A stretch of 59,340 nucleotides of DNA, taken from Acidobacteriota bacterium. GTDB taxonomy: Bacteria; Acidobacteriota; Terriglobia; Terriglobales; Acidobacteriaceae. Made by a program: the position numbers and the translations under genes. The notes under the pieces were generated by a model. The model was not told the DNA's origin, ran no database searches, and worked only from the letters and a program-made list of their open reading frames with translations. The DNA is taken from assembly GCA_003225455.1 (NCBI GenBank), contig QIAB01000031.1, forward strand, positions 1 to 59,340, written 5' to 3'. The stretch's first letter is position 1. Each line of letters begins with the position of its first letter. This document shows, in pieces, positions 1-8,623 of this stretch.

Positions 1-1
1 A

Positions 2-411
2 TCACCGGTTTCCGACACTGACTTGAACCTGGTCAAAGCCGGGCAGTCCGTGGCTCTGAAATGGAAACTTTTCTGTTCTCCCGGTGTTTGGGAACCCAAA
101 TTAGAGCTTGTGTACCGGCACGCAAGCGACGCCCGTACCAACCTCAAACGTTTGCCCTGGTACAGGAGCCACGTCTAACTGGGTATTTGTCGGAACAATT
201 GCGACTCAATGCATGGTTGACAACACCCCAAACACAGGCACCGAGACGACAGTGGCAGCAGGCACTTCGAGCCTGCAGAACTTCCTTGACGGAACCTACC
301 AGTACAACTTTAAGACGCAGAAGCCTGCGCCTGCCTCGCCCTGTTTCGATGCAGTACTGATATTCGATGGCGGGTTGACTTTAATTTTGTCGTTCCGAGG
401 CGGCTTCAACC
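2..411 (+). pseudogene. 3' part of a PxKF-domain surface protein, frameshifted
   Basis: Reading from base 2 gives a PxKF-like beginning (NLVKAGQSVALKWKL) that stops at 173-175. The rest of the domain continues in another frame from about base 105 (VCTGTQATPVPTSN... then TVAAGTSSLQNF, YQYNFKTQK, CFDAVLIFDGG). PxKF domains are cell-surface beta-sandwiches with this order: a KAG-xxVxxKW strand, TVTAGxSSL, a QYxxxWKT-like strand and a Cys near the end. One net 1-base shift near 95-110 separates the halves. The second frame has no native stop and runs straight into a dispersed intergenic repeat at 394-455. The gene continues to the left of the window. It is either a decayed gene end or a sequencing indel; the family call is moderate. 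Confidence 0.5.
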
Positions 412-455
412 GCCGAGGAATCTGCTTTCCCCCGACTTTTTCCGCAGCCTTTTCC
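394..455. repeat. Dispersed intergenic repeat, family A
   Basis: A palindromic core (GGCGGCTTCAACCGCC) is followed by GAGGAATCTGCTTT and CGACTTTTTCCGCAGCC. The same order occurs at 6271-6340 (core GCAGGCTTCAGCCTGC, GAGGAATCCGCTTTT, CATTTTCCGCAG), and the CGACTTTTCCGCAGCC part recurs at 48721-48752. This marks a mobile or REP-like element family in this genome. Confidence 0.6.
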
Positions 456-555
456 AGCCGTGCCGAATCAGATCCCAGAAATACACGTCCGAGCGCAGCA
501 GGAAATTGCCATCCGGGCTGGTTAGAATGGCTGCTGAACCGCCTACTTGAATACT

Positions 556-999
556 ATGCGTCGGTCACTTCTCTTCGTCTTCACTCTGACCTTGCTACTG
601 CCAGGCAAAGCCGAAACTGCCACAGAGCCGTTCTCAATCAAGTTGGAGCGCGAAGGTTGTCTGGGAACTTGTTCCGGGTACACGATCACCATTCAGGAAG
701 ACGGAAAGGTTGAGTACGAAGGACTCTTTTACGTCAAGGTCGAGGGAACCAGGAAAACGATAGTTTCACCAGCGGTCGTTCAGAAACTCATTCGCAAATT
801 GGAAAACGAACACGTCCTCGAATGGGAGGAGAAAGATTACGCTTGCTTAGATTATTCGCAAGTGAAGATATCTCTCACCCTAAACGGTCAGAGTAAGCAT
901 TTGATCGAGGGATGCGAGGAGCCAGGAAAGGTTTTGGATCTCGCAAAGGAGATCGATAGGTTCACCCGATTAAAACGTTGGGTTGGTCACATCCGCTAA
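556..999 (+). CDS. Secreted DUF6438 protein
   Basis: A 147-residue protein. It begins with a hydrophobic signal peptide (SLLFVFTLTLLLPG), followed by a DUF6438-type core: IKLEREGCLGTCSGYTITI, then DGKVEYEGL and a late CLDY/EGCEEPGK region. The GCxGTCxxY cysteine motif is the family hallmark. Its function is unknown; such proteins are exported and usually stand alone. The ATG at 556 was chosen over an in-frame TTG at 547. Its stop overlaps that of convergent thrS by two bases (997-998). Confidence 0.75.
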   Translation: MRRSLLFVFTLTLLLPGKAETATEPFSIKLEREGCLGTCSGYTITIQEDGKVEYEGLFYVKVEGTRKTIVSPAVVQKLIRKLENEHVLEWEEKDYACLDYSQVKISLTLNGQSKHLIEGCEEPGKVLDLAKEIDRFTRLKRWVGHIR

Positions 1000-2942
1000 A
1001 GGGCAGAGGATTTATCTCGGATTAGCCTCGCAACTTTCTCCCCAAACTCCTCCGCCCCCATGTCCTCGGTCTTCTCTTTCCCTCTCGTGCGCACATTCAC
1101 TTTTCCGGCTTCCGCTTCTTTATCCCCCACCACCAGCATGAACGGCACTTTCTGCAGCGCATGCTCACGAATTTTGGCGTTCATCTTTTCGTTACGTGCA
1201 TCGACTTCCACTCGAACACTGATCTCTCTCAATTGTGCAGCAACTTTGTTCGCATATCCGGCGTGCCGCTCGGAGATGGGAATCATCACAACCTGCACCG
1301 GCGACAACCATACCGGGAAGGCTCCCGCATAATGCTCGATCAACACGCCGAAGAAACGCTCGACTGATCCATACAACGCCCGATGCACCATCAGCGGCTG
1401 CTTGCGCGTGCCGTCTTCTGCAACGTATTCCAAGTTAAAACGAGCGGGAAGGTTGAAGTCGAACTGCACGGTGGATAGCTGCCAAAGTCGCCCAATCGCG
1501 TCTACTAGCTTGATATCAATTTTCGGCCCATAAAACGCCGCCTCGCCGACAATGGTCTTGTGTTCAATCCCAAGCCTCTTCAGCACTTTCTCCAAAGATG
1601 AGGTCGCCAAATTCCACTGCCCTTCGCTCCCAACAAAATTCTTTCGATCCGCGGGATTCCACGTCGAAAGCTCCGTAATGAATTGGTCGAAGCCGAAATC
1701 TTTCAGCGTGTCGTTCGCGAACTCAACGCAGCTGGCGATCTCGCCCTCAATCTGCTCTGGCGTACAGAAAATATGCGCGTCGTCCTGAGTAAATCCGCGC
1801 ACCCGCAGCAGCCCATGCATCACGCCGGAGCGCTCATATCGATAGACCGTGCCCAGCTCGCCGAGCCGCACCGGCAAATCGCGATATGACTTCAGCGAAT
1901 CTCGATAAATCAAAATGTGGCCGGGACAATTCATCGGCTTCAGCCGATACTCGGCGTCGTCGAGTTCCATCACGTCGAACATGTTCTGTGCGTAATAGCC
2001 TTCGTGCCCAGAGGTCTGCCAAAGTTGCTTGCGCATCACGTGCGGCGTGTAAACCAGCGAATACCCACGCTTCAAGTACTGGTCGCGCATCCAGTCTTCC
2101 ATCTCTTTGCGGATGATCCCGCCCTTGGGATGCCAGAAAATCAGCCCCGGGCCAGCCAGCTCCTGAATGGAAAACAGATCGAGCTGCTTGCCCAGCACGC
2201 GGTGGTCGCGCTTCTTGGCTTCTTCAATCTGGTTCAAATAATTTTCGAGATCTTTCTTGCTGAAAAAAGAAGTCCCGTAAATGCGCTGGAGTTGCGGGTT
2301 CTTTTCGTCCCCCAGCCAGTAAGCGCCCGCAATGTTCAGCAGCTTGAATGCTTTAATTTTTCCAGTTGAAGGGATATGCGGCCCGCGGCAGAAATCGAGA
2401 AACTTGCCAGTCTTGTAAATCGAAATCTTCTCATCGGGCTTGGTGAACTGCTCGATGTAGTGGCACTTCATGAAGTCGCCTTCGCCCTTGAATTTCCGCA
2501 GGCCTTCATCTCGGGGCAAAAACTCCCGCGCATACGGAATGTTCTGCTGTGCCAGCTCCTGCATCTTCTTTTCAATTTTTTCAAGATCTTCCGGAGTGAA
2601 CGCCGTTGGACGATAGAAATCGTAGAAGAATCCGCTTTCCGTCGCCGGGCCGTGGCCGAGCTTGGTCTCAGGGAAAAGTTCCAGTACTGCCGCAGCCAGC
2701 AAATGCGCCGACGAATGCCGGTAAACCTCCAAGGCCTCAGGATCTTTTTCAGTGAGGATCTTTAGATCGGCATCTTCTTCCAGAGGACGGGAGAGATCGA
2801 TCAAATCGCCGTTAGTCTTGGCGACCAGAGCCGCATCAGCGAGTCGCGGGCTAATGGATTTGGCGACTTCAAGCGCCGTCGTCCCCTTAGGCACTTCCTT
2901 CGTGCTCCCGTCAGGGAGCTTGATCTGGATGTTATCTGACAT
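996..2942 (-). CDS. thrS: Threonine--tRNA ligase
   Basis: A 648-residue class II aminoacyl-tRNA synthetase that charges tRNA-Thr in the cytoplasm. Order of domains: TGS domain (about 4-64), editing domain with the HxxxH metal motif at residues 76-80 (HSSAH) and its partner CRGPH, then the class II catalytic core with the zinc Cys in MNCPGH and a late HRALYGSVERF motif, and a C-terminal anticodon-binding domain. Length and all motifs are normal, so it should be functional. The ATG at 2942 gives the standard TGS start MSDNIQIKLPDGS. Its first 68 bases are duplicated at 4022-4089. It is not followed by the infC-rpmI-rplT genes that often accompany thrS. Confidence 0.97.
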   Translation of the reverse strand: MSDNIQIKLPDGSTKEVPKGTTALEVAKSISPRLADAALVAKTNGDLIDLSRPLEEDADLKILTEKDPEALEVYRHSSAHLLAAAVLELFPETKLGHGPATESGFFYDFYRPTAFTPEDLEKIEKKMQELAQQNIPYAREFLPRDEGLRKFKGEGDFMKCHYIEQFTKPDEKISIYKTGKFLDFCRGPHIPSTGKIKAFKLLNIAGAYWLGDEKNPQLQRIYGTSFFSKKDLENYLNQIEEAKKRDHRVLGKQLDLFSIQELAGPGLIFWHPKGGIIRKEMEDWMRDQYLKRGYSLVYTPHVMRKQLWQTSGHEGYYAQNMFDVMELDDAEYRLKPMNCPGHILIYRDSLKSYRDLPVRLGELGTVYRYERSGVMHGLLRVRGFTQDDAHIFCTPEQIEGEIASCVEFANDTLKDFGFDQFITELSTWNPADRKNFVGSEGQWNLATSSLEKVLKRLGIEHKTIVGEAAFYGPKIDIKLVDAIGRLWQLSTVQFDFNLPARFNLEYVAEDGTRKQPLMVHRALYGSVERFFGVLIEHYAGAFPVWLSPVQVVMIPISERHAGYANKVAAQLREISVRVEVDARNEKMNAKIREHALQKVPFMLVVGDKEAEAGKVNVRTRGKEKTEDMGAEEFGEKVARLIRDKSSAL

Positions 2943-2969
2943 GGAAAGTTCAGTTTATGGGAGCGGGGA

Positions 2970-3254
2970 ATGGGGGGTCAAACACACCTCAGTTGTGTTC
3001 GCACATATAATTTGCGTAAGACCCAAGAGGCCCACGAGTTGCTGGAGAAGGTTTTGGCCCTTTCGGAAAACGAACGGGCGGAAATAGCTGGGAACTTGAT
3101 TTCCAGCTTGGATACCACAGTCGATGTGGATGCCGATGCCGCATGGCAGCAAGAGATCACGCGGCGCCTCCACGAGGTTCAATCAGGCGAGGTAAAAACC
3201 ATCCCCTGGGAAGAGGTGCGGCAGAAGGGGCGCACGCTGCCCGACGGCAGGTAA
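2970..3254 (+). CDS. Addiction-module antitoxin-like protein (TIGR02574 type), orphan
   Basis: The protein has the layout of the unstable-antitoxin family (Pfam Unstab_antitox): LLEKVLALSENERAEIAGNL, then a SLD motif, an AWQQEITRRLHEVQSGE helix and a terminal PWEEV. Such antitoxins normally sit just upstream of a RelE/ParE toxin. Here the next gene lies on the opposite strand and no toxin is visible, so it appears to be an orphan. The ATG at 2970 has a GGAG upstream; a TTG at 3012 would match the usual N-terminus better but has no ribosome binding site. It is divergent from thrS with a 27-base gap. Confidence 0.7.
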   Translation: MGGQTHLSCVRTYNLRKTQEAHELLEKVLALSENERAEIAGNLISSLDTTVDVDADAAWQQEITRRLHEVQSGEVKTIPWEEVRQKGRTLPDGR

Positions 3255-3267
3255 GCCGCCGCGCGAG

Positions 3268-3975
3268 TCAATTCGAGAGCTTAAGATCAGCGAAGTACGC
3301 TTCGGTTCCCATCCCGATCCACAAGGCTACGGTACCTTTGCTGTCCCCGTGTTTTAGATCGTTCACAATCAGCGCCGGCTCTGGGGATTTATTAACGTAC
3401 AATCGCGCCTTCACGCCGCTCACTTCGATCTTGATCTTGGTCCACTCGCCCGGTATGAGATCCGCGTAGGATTCGTACTGTCCCCGCGCTTCCTTCCGCA
3501 GCCGCGACCATTCGTACTCTGGCATGGAAATGTACTGCGTCGAGTGGTTCCGCCGCAGTTGATCGTCGGCGCGACCGTTGGTGGGCCGAATATAAAAACC
3601 TTCGAAGCTCGACGGGTCATCGCTCACCCGGAAGGCGATACCAACAAAGCCGCGGGCGCCCGCCGATGTGCCGGCACGTGGCTTACCGGCGACGTCCACC
3701 TCAATGCTTCCATTGTGGAAAGACGTTCCTTGAAGTACGACGATGCCACCGCCTTCGCCATTTTTCGCGGCTGCCGACTCTGCATCGGCAGCCACTGCTG
3801 GCATGACGCACACCGCTTTGCGACCGTTGTAAGTCACCGCCTCTACCGTCACATCGTGCGGCTGCAATCCCTTTGTGGAATCGAGGGTGAAGGTTTGGGC
3901 TGCCGATGCGCAGGGCATCAGCATGACAGCAATTAGAACGCCAGCCATCGCGCCAAAATGAAACGTGCGAATCAT
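3268..3975 (-). CDS. Secreted LamG/concanavalin-like domain protein
   Basis: About 235 residues. The ATG at 3975 gives MIRTFHFGAM followed by a hydrophobic segment ending CASAAQ, a good Sec signal peptide. An in-frame GTG at 4005 is less likely. The mature part looks like a jelly-roll domain of the type found in DUF1080 and LamG proteins: GSIEVDVAGKP, ARGFVGIAFRV, a YIRPTNGR segment, and WTKIKIEVSG followed by ARLYVN. These fold around carbohydrates, but no catalytic residues can be named. Family assignment is moderate and function unknown. Confidence 0.65.
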   Translation of the reverse strand: MIRTFHFGAMAGVLIAVMLMPCASAAQTFTLDSTKGLQPHDVTVEAVTYNGRKAVCVMPAVAADAESAAAKNGEGGGIVVLQGTSFHNGSIEVDVAGKPRAGTSAGARGFVGIAFRVSDDPSSFEGFYIRPTNGRADDQLRRNHSTQYISMPEYEWSRLRKEARGQYESYADLIPGEWTKIKIEVSGVKARLYVNKSPEPALIVNDLKHGDSKGTVALWIGMGTEAYFADLKLSN

Positions 3976-4004
3976 GCAGGCCGTGATACTAGACACTTGG
4001 TTCA

Positions 4005-4088
4005 CAGACCCAGGCCGAGCGCGGTCGTGCCCTTAGGCACTTCCTTCGTGCTCCCGTCAGGGAGGTTGATCTGGATGCTGTCTGCCAT
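4005..4088 (-). pseudogene. Duplicated 5' end of thrS (28 codons)
   Basis: An ATG at 4088 opens a 28-codon frame encoding MADSIQINLPDGSTKEVPKG then TTALGLGL and a stop at 4002-4004. It matches the thrS N-terminus (MSDNIQIKLPDGSTKEVPKG, TTAL) at nearly every position. At DNA level 4022-4089 aligns without gaps to 2876-2943. This is a recent partial duplication of the TGS-domain start placed directly upstream of the LamG-like gene. It could be an inert relic or a translated leader. Confidence 0.75.
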
Positions 4089-4154
4089 AGGATATTTTTC
4101 GAGTTTACCACTGTACATGTCGGAACAACCGGTGCCCAGCCTATGTGTTTCTCG

Positions 4155-5126
4155 CTAATCCGACCACGGCTTGGGTTTGCGATCCCAGCGATGCGATTTC
4201 AATTTTTGGACCAAAGCTGCATCTAATGGGCCGTCGTCGCTCACGGCAATATTGTCGCGGACGTGTTCCTGCTTTCGCATGCCAACGATCGTCGTGCTCA
4301 CGATTGGGTTGGAGAGAATGAAGCGCAGCGCCATCTCCGGCAAGCTCATTCTGGGCGGCAAAACCGCTTTGAGCTTTTCCACGCGCGGGATGGTGTTTGA
4401 GAGATTCTCCGGGCCAAAATATTTGGAACGCCAGTCGTCGGCCGGAAACTTTGTTTCTAAGGTCATCTTCCCGCCCAGGCTGCCTTCGTCGAGCGGCACC
4501 CGCGCGATCACGCCGATGTTCAATTTCTTGCAGGCCAGACATAGCTCATCTTCGGGCGATTGATCAAAAACGTTGTAGATCACTTGCACGGCATCCACGA
4601 GTCCCGTGCGTAGCGCTTTGATTCCGTTCCAGGGCTCCCAACGATTCAAACTTAATCCGAAAAAACGAATCCATTTCTCTCGCTTGAGTTTCTCGACTGT
4701 GCGGCGAAAGTCCGGTTCGTCCGCCCAATGGTCATCCCACACGTGAAACTGCAACAGGTCGATAGAATCAGTGCCCAGTTTCTGGCGAATCAAATCTGCG
4801 TATTTGAAAACATGCTCCGCCGGAAATACATCTTGATAGCGATCTCGGGGCGAAGCCGGCCACTTATCATTTTTCGGCGGAATCTTGGACGCCGCATACA
4901 GGCGCTTGCCCTTGTTGTGCGCGATCACCTGGCCGAGCAGGCCGTCGCTCTTGCCATTCCCGTACGCCCACGCACTGTCGAAAAAATTGCAACCCAAGTC
5001 GACAGCCAGTTGCAATGACTCGAGCGATTCGTCATCTTTGGAACCGCTCCACTCACCCATTCCCCAAAGCCCAACCGCGATGTCTCCGACCTGCCAATCT
5101 GTGCGACCGAACGTGCGATATTTCAC
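4155..5126 (-). CDS. Aldo/keto reductase
   Basis: A 323-residue NAD(P)H-dependent carbonyl reductase of the TIM-barrel AKR superfamily. The catalytic tetrad is visible: Asp in NFFDSAWAYG, Tyr in the same motif, Lys in YAASKIPP and His in LLQFHVWDD. The C-terminal cofactor segment STTIVGMRKQEHVRDN is typical. The GTG at 5126 was preferred because AGGAG lies six bases upstream and the protein then begins VKYRTFGRTD, the usual family start. The substrate cannot be inferred. It stands alone on its strand. Confidence 0.9.
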   Translation of the reverse strand: MKYRTFGRTDWQVGDIAVGLWGMGEWSGSKDDESLESLQLAVDLGCNFFDSAWAYGNGKSDGLLGQVIAHNKGKRLYAASKIPPKNDKWPASPRDRYQDVFPAEHVFKYADLIRQKLGTDSIDLLQFHVWDDHWADEPDFRRTVEKLKREKWIRFFGLSLNRWEPWNGIKALRTGLVDAVQVIYNVFDQSPEDELCLACKKLNIGVIARVPLDEGSLGGKMTLETKFPADDWRSKYFGPENLSNTIPRVEKLKAVLPPRMSLPEMALRFILSNPIVSTTIVGMRKQEHVRDNIAVSDDGPLDAALVQKLKSHRWDRKPKPWSD

Positions 5127-5200
5127 GGAGTCTCCTGTGCCCAATATTTGGCTTAGAAAATATATCAGTCGTGGTGGAATGGGACTTCCGGTTAAACATC

Positions 5201-5255
5201 GTGTGGGGACGGGGCTTTGCCCCGTCCTGGCGGGTCAGAGACCCGCGACCACAGT
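5201..5255. repeat. Double-hairpin intergenic repeat
   Basis: Two adjacent hairpins, GACGGGGCTTTGCCCCGTC and GCGGGTCAGAGACCCGC, lie between the aldo/keto reductase start and the convergent end of nothing else, within a short spacer. This arrangement is typical of REP-like elements; it could also give RNA structure. Confidence 0.55.
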
Positions 5256-5264
5256 GAAGTTTTG

Positions 5265-6182
5265 TTAGCGTTTCGAGTGTGTACTCTGATTCATGGTGAG
5301 GAGCACCGTTTGCCCGAGACGTTCAACTACAGCGACATCCCCTTCATCGAACGCGAAGGGAACGTTCGAAAACACCTCAAGCAGTCCGATGACTTCGCGT
5401 TCATATTGAACAGGCGCGGCGAGGATTGACCGGATGCCCAGATGCTTACAACTTTCGGTGTTCACCCGTGGATCGGTTTCTGCATCGTCACAGCGCAGAG
5501 CCTTGCTGCTGCTAACGCACTCGCCAGAAAAGCCTGAGTTCACATCCAGCTTCGAGCCTAATGCTGGTGCGTTCCTGCCAACACTGGCGCGGCACATCAT
5601 AGAGCCGTTGTGGGCAAGCGCGATGGCGGCCCCAGTTCCGCGAGTCAGAGAGCAAGCACGCGCGCTGATCAGCCGCAGCGCAAGATTCAGATCAGAACCA
5701 AGAGAGCTGAACTCGTATTGGATCGTCGTGGAAGCGGGCTTGCCTGCCGCCGCGGTCTCCGGCTCCAGGCTTATAGCCAGCGGCTCACGGATTTCATTTG
5801 TGGCGAAAGCGGCCAGTGCAGATTCGCCCAACGTAAGCTTGGGTGCCTTGCGGCTAGGACTGTTGTCGTTAACTGTGAGCCATTGCTTTAGGCGCTCTCG
5901 TGCTTCTTCTGGCAGATCGGAGAAGCGCACCCCGGCGCGGCCCAGAGCGTCCGCCCAGGCAACGTAGCCGGTCGTATCGAGTTGCGTTGCGTCGGACAGA
6001 TTGAGATGGAGTGCAATGCGGCGGTTGGGTTGCAGCGGAGGCGCCGTCTGCATCCCCAGCCCTTCTTCGCTGAGGTCGAGAATCACTCCGCCGGTGACGC
6101 CGTCAAAACTGGCAAACGCCGGCGTATGAACTCTGTGACGCAGCGCATGCCGCCGGTCTGAAGTGATCTCGTTGCCCGCCAC
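5265..6182 (-). CDS. PilZ-GAF two-domain protein
   Basis: A 305-residue cytoplasmic protein. The N-terminus carries a PilZ domain with the c-di-GMP motif pair: an Arg-rich RRHALRHR near residue 10 and DLSEEGLG near residue 36. After a linker (about 105-155) a GAF domain follows (LNLALRLISARACSLTRGTG through AAPVQYEREVIGLLEVFS, about 165-295). The combination suggests a c-di-GMP effector with a small-molecule or redox sensing module. No output domain is seen, so it probably acts through a protein partner. There are no operon partners. Confidence 0.85.
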   Translation of the reverse strand: MAGNEITSDRRHALRHRVHTPAFASFDGVTGGVILDLSEEGLGMQTAPPLQPNRRIALHLNLSDATQLDTTGYVAWADALGRAGVRFSDLPEEARERLKQWLTVNDNSPSRKAPKLTLGESALAAFATNEIREPLAISLEPETAAAGKPASTTIQYEFSSLGSDLNLALRLISARACSLTRGTGAAIALAHNGSMMCRASVGRNAPALGSKLDVNSGFSGECVSSSKALRCDDAETDPRVNTESCKHLGIRSILAAPVQYEREVIGLLEVFSNVPFAFDEGDVAVVERLGQTVLLTMNQSTHSKR

Positions 6183-6270
6183 TTGCGCAGCTCCGTCTCG
6201 CTGACGCGGAAAATACGACCTCGGAGCGGAATCGGGAAGGGCACGAGCGTACTCGCGCCACTTTGGCCCC

Positions 6271-6442
6271 TACATTGTCATTCCCAGCAGGCTTCAGCCT
6301 GCGAGGAATCCGCTTTTCGTCATTTTCCGCAGACTGCTAAAGAACATCATGGAGAGAAAACGGTTGCGGGAAAAGTACATGGCAGGGTTCGTGGTGTCGG
6401 CCCACCACATCTTGCGTAGGGGCGGGTGTCCTCACCCGCCCA
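6271..6442. repeat. Spacer with two dispersed repeats
   Basis: The gap between the PilZ-GAF gene and the M2 peptidase end holds a family A repeat at 6271-6340 and a hairpin repeat GTAGGGGCGGGTGTCCTCACCCGCC at 6416-6442. The second belongs to the family seen at 9369-9400 and 49796-49910. Confidence 0.6.
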
Positions 6443-6454
6443 GACGAGATGTTC

Positions 6455-8245
6455 TTACCAGCCGACTTTCTGCCCCTTGTTCTGCTCATCCAACCACTTC
6501 CTGAGTGGTGCGAAGTATTCGAGCAGCGCGCCGCCATCTATCTGCCGCTCGCCGGTGAGGACCTCGAGCGCATCGGGCCACGGTTTGCTCTGGCCCATTT
6601 CAAGCATTTTGTTGAATTTTGCTCCTGCTTCTTTCGATCCGAAGAACGTACATTTATGCAGCGGACCTGAATATCCTGAGGCCTGGCACAACGCGCGATA
6701 GAACTGGAATTCCAGAATATGAGCGAGAAAATAGCGCATATAGGGAACGTTCCCGGCCACGTGGTATTTTGCTCCAGGGTCGAAGTCCGCTTCGCTGCGT
6801 GTAACCGGCGGCGCTACCCCCTGATACTTCAGCCTCAGGTTCCACCAGGATTGGTTGTAATTCGCGGGCGTGACTTCGCCGGAAAACACTTTCCAGCGCC
6901 ACTGATCAATCAACAATCCAAACGGAAGAAACGCCACGCGATCGAGCGCCTGCTTCAATAATTGCGGAATGTCGTTGTCACCCTCCGGAACGTTCTCCAG
7001 CAGCCCGACTCTATGCAAATAATCCGGCGTGATGGCCAGGGCAATGGCATCGCCGATAGCTTCGTGAAAACCGTCGTTCGCGCCGCTTTCAAAAAGAAAT
7101 GCCTGATTCTTATACGCCCGCTGATAGATGTTGTGCCCCAATTCATGATGGACTGTCACAAAGTCTACATCGCGAATCTGCAGGCACGTCTTGATCCGCA
7201 GGTCATCTTTATTATCGATGTCCCATGCGCTGGCATGGCACACCACGTCGCGGTCGCGAGGCTTCACGAATAACGATCGTTCCCAGAACGTCTGCGGCAG
7301 GGGAGCGAATCCCAGCGAGATGAAGAAATTCTCGCCGTACTTCACCATGCCCTTGGGATCAAGATTCTTCGTTTTTAGCAGCGCGGTTACGTCTACGCTG
7401 CTTTTTTCAGGAAGCCCGAGCAAGGGATAAATATTTTCCCACTCCTGCGCCCAAGGGTTCCCGAGCAAATGAGCGGGGATGGGCCCATCGGTCGGAACTA
7501 GCTGCGGTCCATACTTCTTCGCCAGCTTGCTGCGAACGTAGGCATGCAGCGACAGATAGAGCGGACGCACCTGCTGCCAGAGCCGCTCCAGATCAGCGCT
7601 GAAAGCGTCAGGAGGCATGTCGTAATTCGAACGCCACATCGCGCCAGTGTCTTTGAATCCGATCTCTCTCGCGCCCTGGTTTGAAAGCTCGACAAATCGC
7701 GCATACCGCTGCCGCATTGGGGCACCAACTTTGTGCCAGCCAATCCAGAGGTCTTTCAGTTCATTGGGATCGCGGCTCGCGCCCATCATGCGCTCGATCG
7801 CAGTGATATCGAGGCAGTCGTCTGGCTTGCGGCAATACTTGCCTTTGCCGTAATCCGATTCGAGAGAAGCTGCAATTTGGGTAAGCTCTCGACGAAGCTT
7901 GGGATCTTTGGGGGCGGGCGCGGTCAACGACAGCTTCAGCAACTTAAATTTGCGCTCCAGTTCGGGAGGCATTTTCAGACTCTCGAAGCGCTTCGCCCCT
8001 TCAACAAGCTCCGTCGTGGCTGCCGTGTTTTCGTCATTCGCATCGGCCGCAAGCGCTTCGGTATCCTCGGTGATGAAGTTGTCGTGTACCCAGGTGGCCT
8101 GATTCACTTTCACGTTGAGATCGGCAAGCCGGGCCTCGGCTTTGTTCATAAATTCTTCGGCTTCCGCGACAGTCGGAGCGGGGGATGTTTGCGCTTCAAT
8201 CGCGAGACCAAAGAAAAATAGCGTGAGGAAAACGAGCAGGTTCAT
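6455..8245 (-). CDS. M2 family peptidyl-dipeptidase (ACE-like), secreted
   Basis: A 596-residue zinc metallopeptidase related to angiotensin-converting enzyme; it should remove C-terminal dipeptides outside the cytoplasm. The zinc site HHELGH (HExxH) is present, and the third ligand Glu lies in GANDGFHEAIGDAIALA. A signal peptide (LLVFLTLFFFGLAIEAQT) opens the protein. The ATG at 8245 has GGAGG five bases upstream; an upstream in-frame start at 8317 would bury the signal peptide. Length fits single-domain bacterial members. It is monocistronic. Confidence 0.93.
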   Translation of the reverse strand: MNLLVFLTLFFFGLAIEAQTSPAPTVAEAEEFMNKAEARLADLNVKVNQATWVHDNFITEDTEALAADANDENTAATTELVEGAKRFESLKMPPELERKFKLLKLSLTAPAPKDPKLRRELTQIAASLESDYGKGKYCRKPDDCLDITAIERMMGASRDPNELKDLWIGWHKVGAPMRQRYARFVELSNQGAREIGFKDTGAMWRSNYDMPPDAFSADLERLWQQVRPLYLSLHAYVRSKLAKKYGPQLVPTDGPIPAHLLGNPWAQEWENIYPLLGLPEKSSVDVTALLKTKNLDPKGMVKYGENFFISLGFAPLPQTFWERSLFVKPRDRDVVCHASAWDIDNKDDLRIKTCLQIRDVDFVTVHHELGHNIYQRAYKNQAFLFESGANDGFHEAIGDAIALAITPDYLHRVGLLENVPEGDNDIPQLLKQALDRVAFLPFGLLIDQWRWKVFSGEVTPANYNQSWWNLRLKYQGVAPPVTRSEADFDPGAKYHVAGNVPYMRYFLAHILEFQFYRALCQASGYSGPLHKCTFFGSKEAGAKFNKMLEMGQSKPWPDALEVLTGERQIDGGALLEYFAPLRKWLDEQNKGQKVGW

Positions 8246-8349
8246 GCGAGCCTCCGAAGGAATTATGAACGAGACGAAGAGTTTGTGTCTCGGTCTTAAC
8301 GGGGAATGACGGTTCAATACGCGAGTTCAGGGAAAGTCTTGGTAGTGGG

Positions 8350-8607
8350 CTACTTTGAAATTGTTTTAGGTTTTAGCACCGTAAGCGCATCATCTGACTC
8401 TGGTTCGGGGATGGCTATCGCGCCAGAACGGATATGCGGCTTCGGTTTTAGTGGAGCATAGACAGCGGCATCTGGTTCGCCAAGAATAGGTGGATCGCTG
8501 CGTGAGAGCGTCGCTAAAGCTTCCGCATACGCGTGAGCGACTTCATCTCTCGTCCGCTGGTTTTGCTTCTTGGCTTTACGCCTTCTTTTGTCGCGCCCTT
8601 TTCCCAT
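8350..8607 (-). CDS. Small basic protein of unknown function
   Basis: 85 residues starting MGKGRDKRRRKAKKQNQRTR, a strongly basic head followed by a neutral, proline-rich tail. The head could bind nucleic acid, but no family is recognised. It lies 16 bases after the plsC stop on the same strand and is probably co-transcribed with folC and plsC. The ATG at 8607 was chosen over an in-frame start at 8667, which would overlap plsC by 44 bases. Confidence 0.6.
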   Translation of the reverse strand: MGKGRDKRRRKAKKQNQRTRDEVAHAYAEALATLSRSDPPILGEPDAAVYAPLKPKPHIRSGAIAIPEPESDDALTVLKPKTISK

Positions 8608-8623
8608 TACGCCGATGTTGTCT

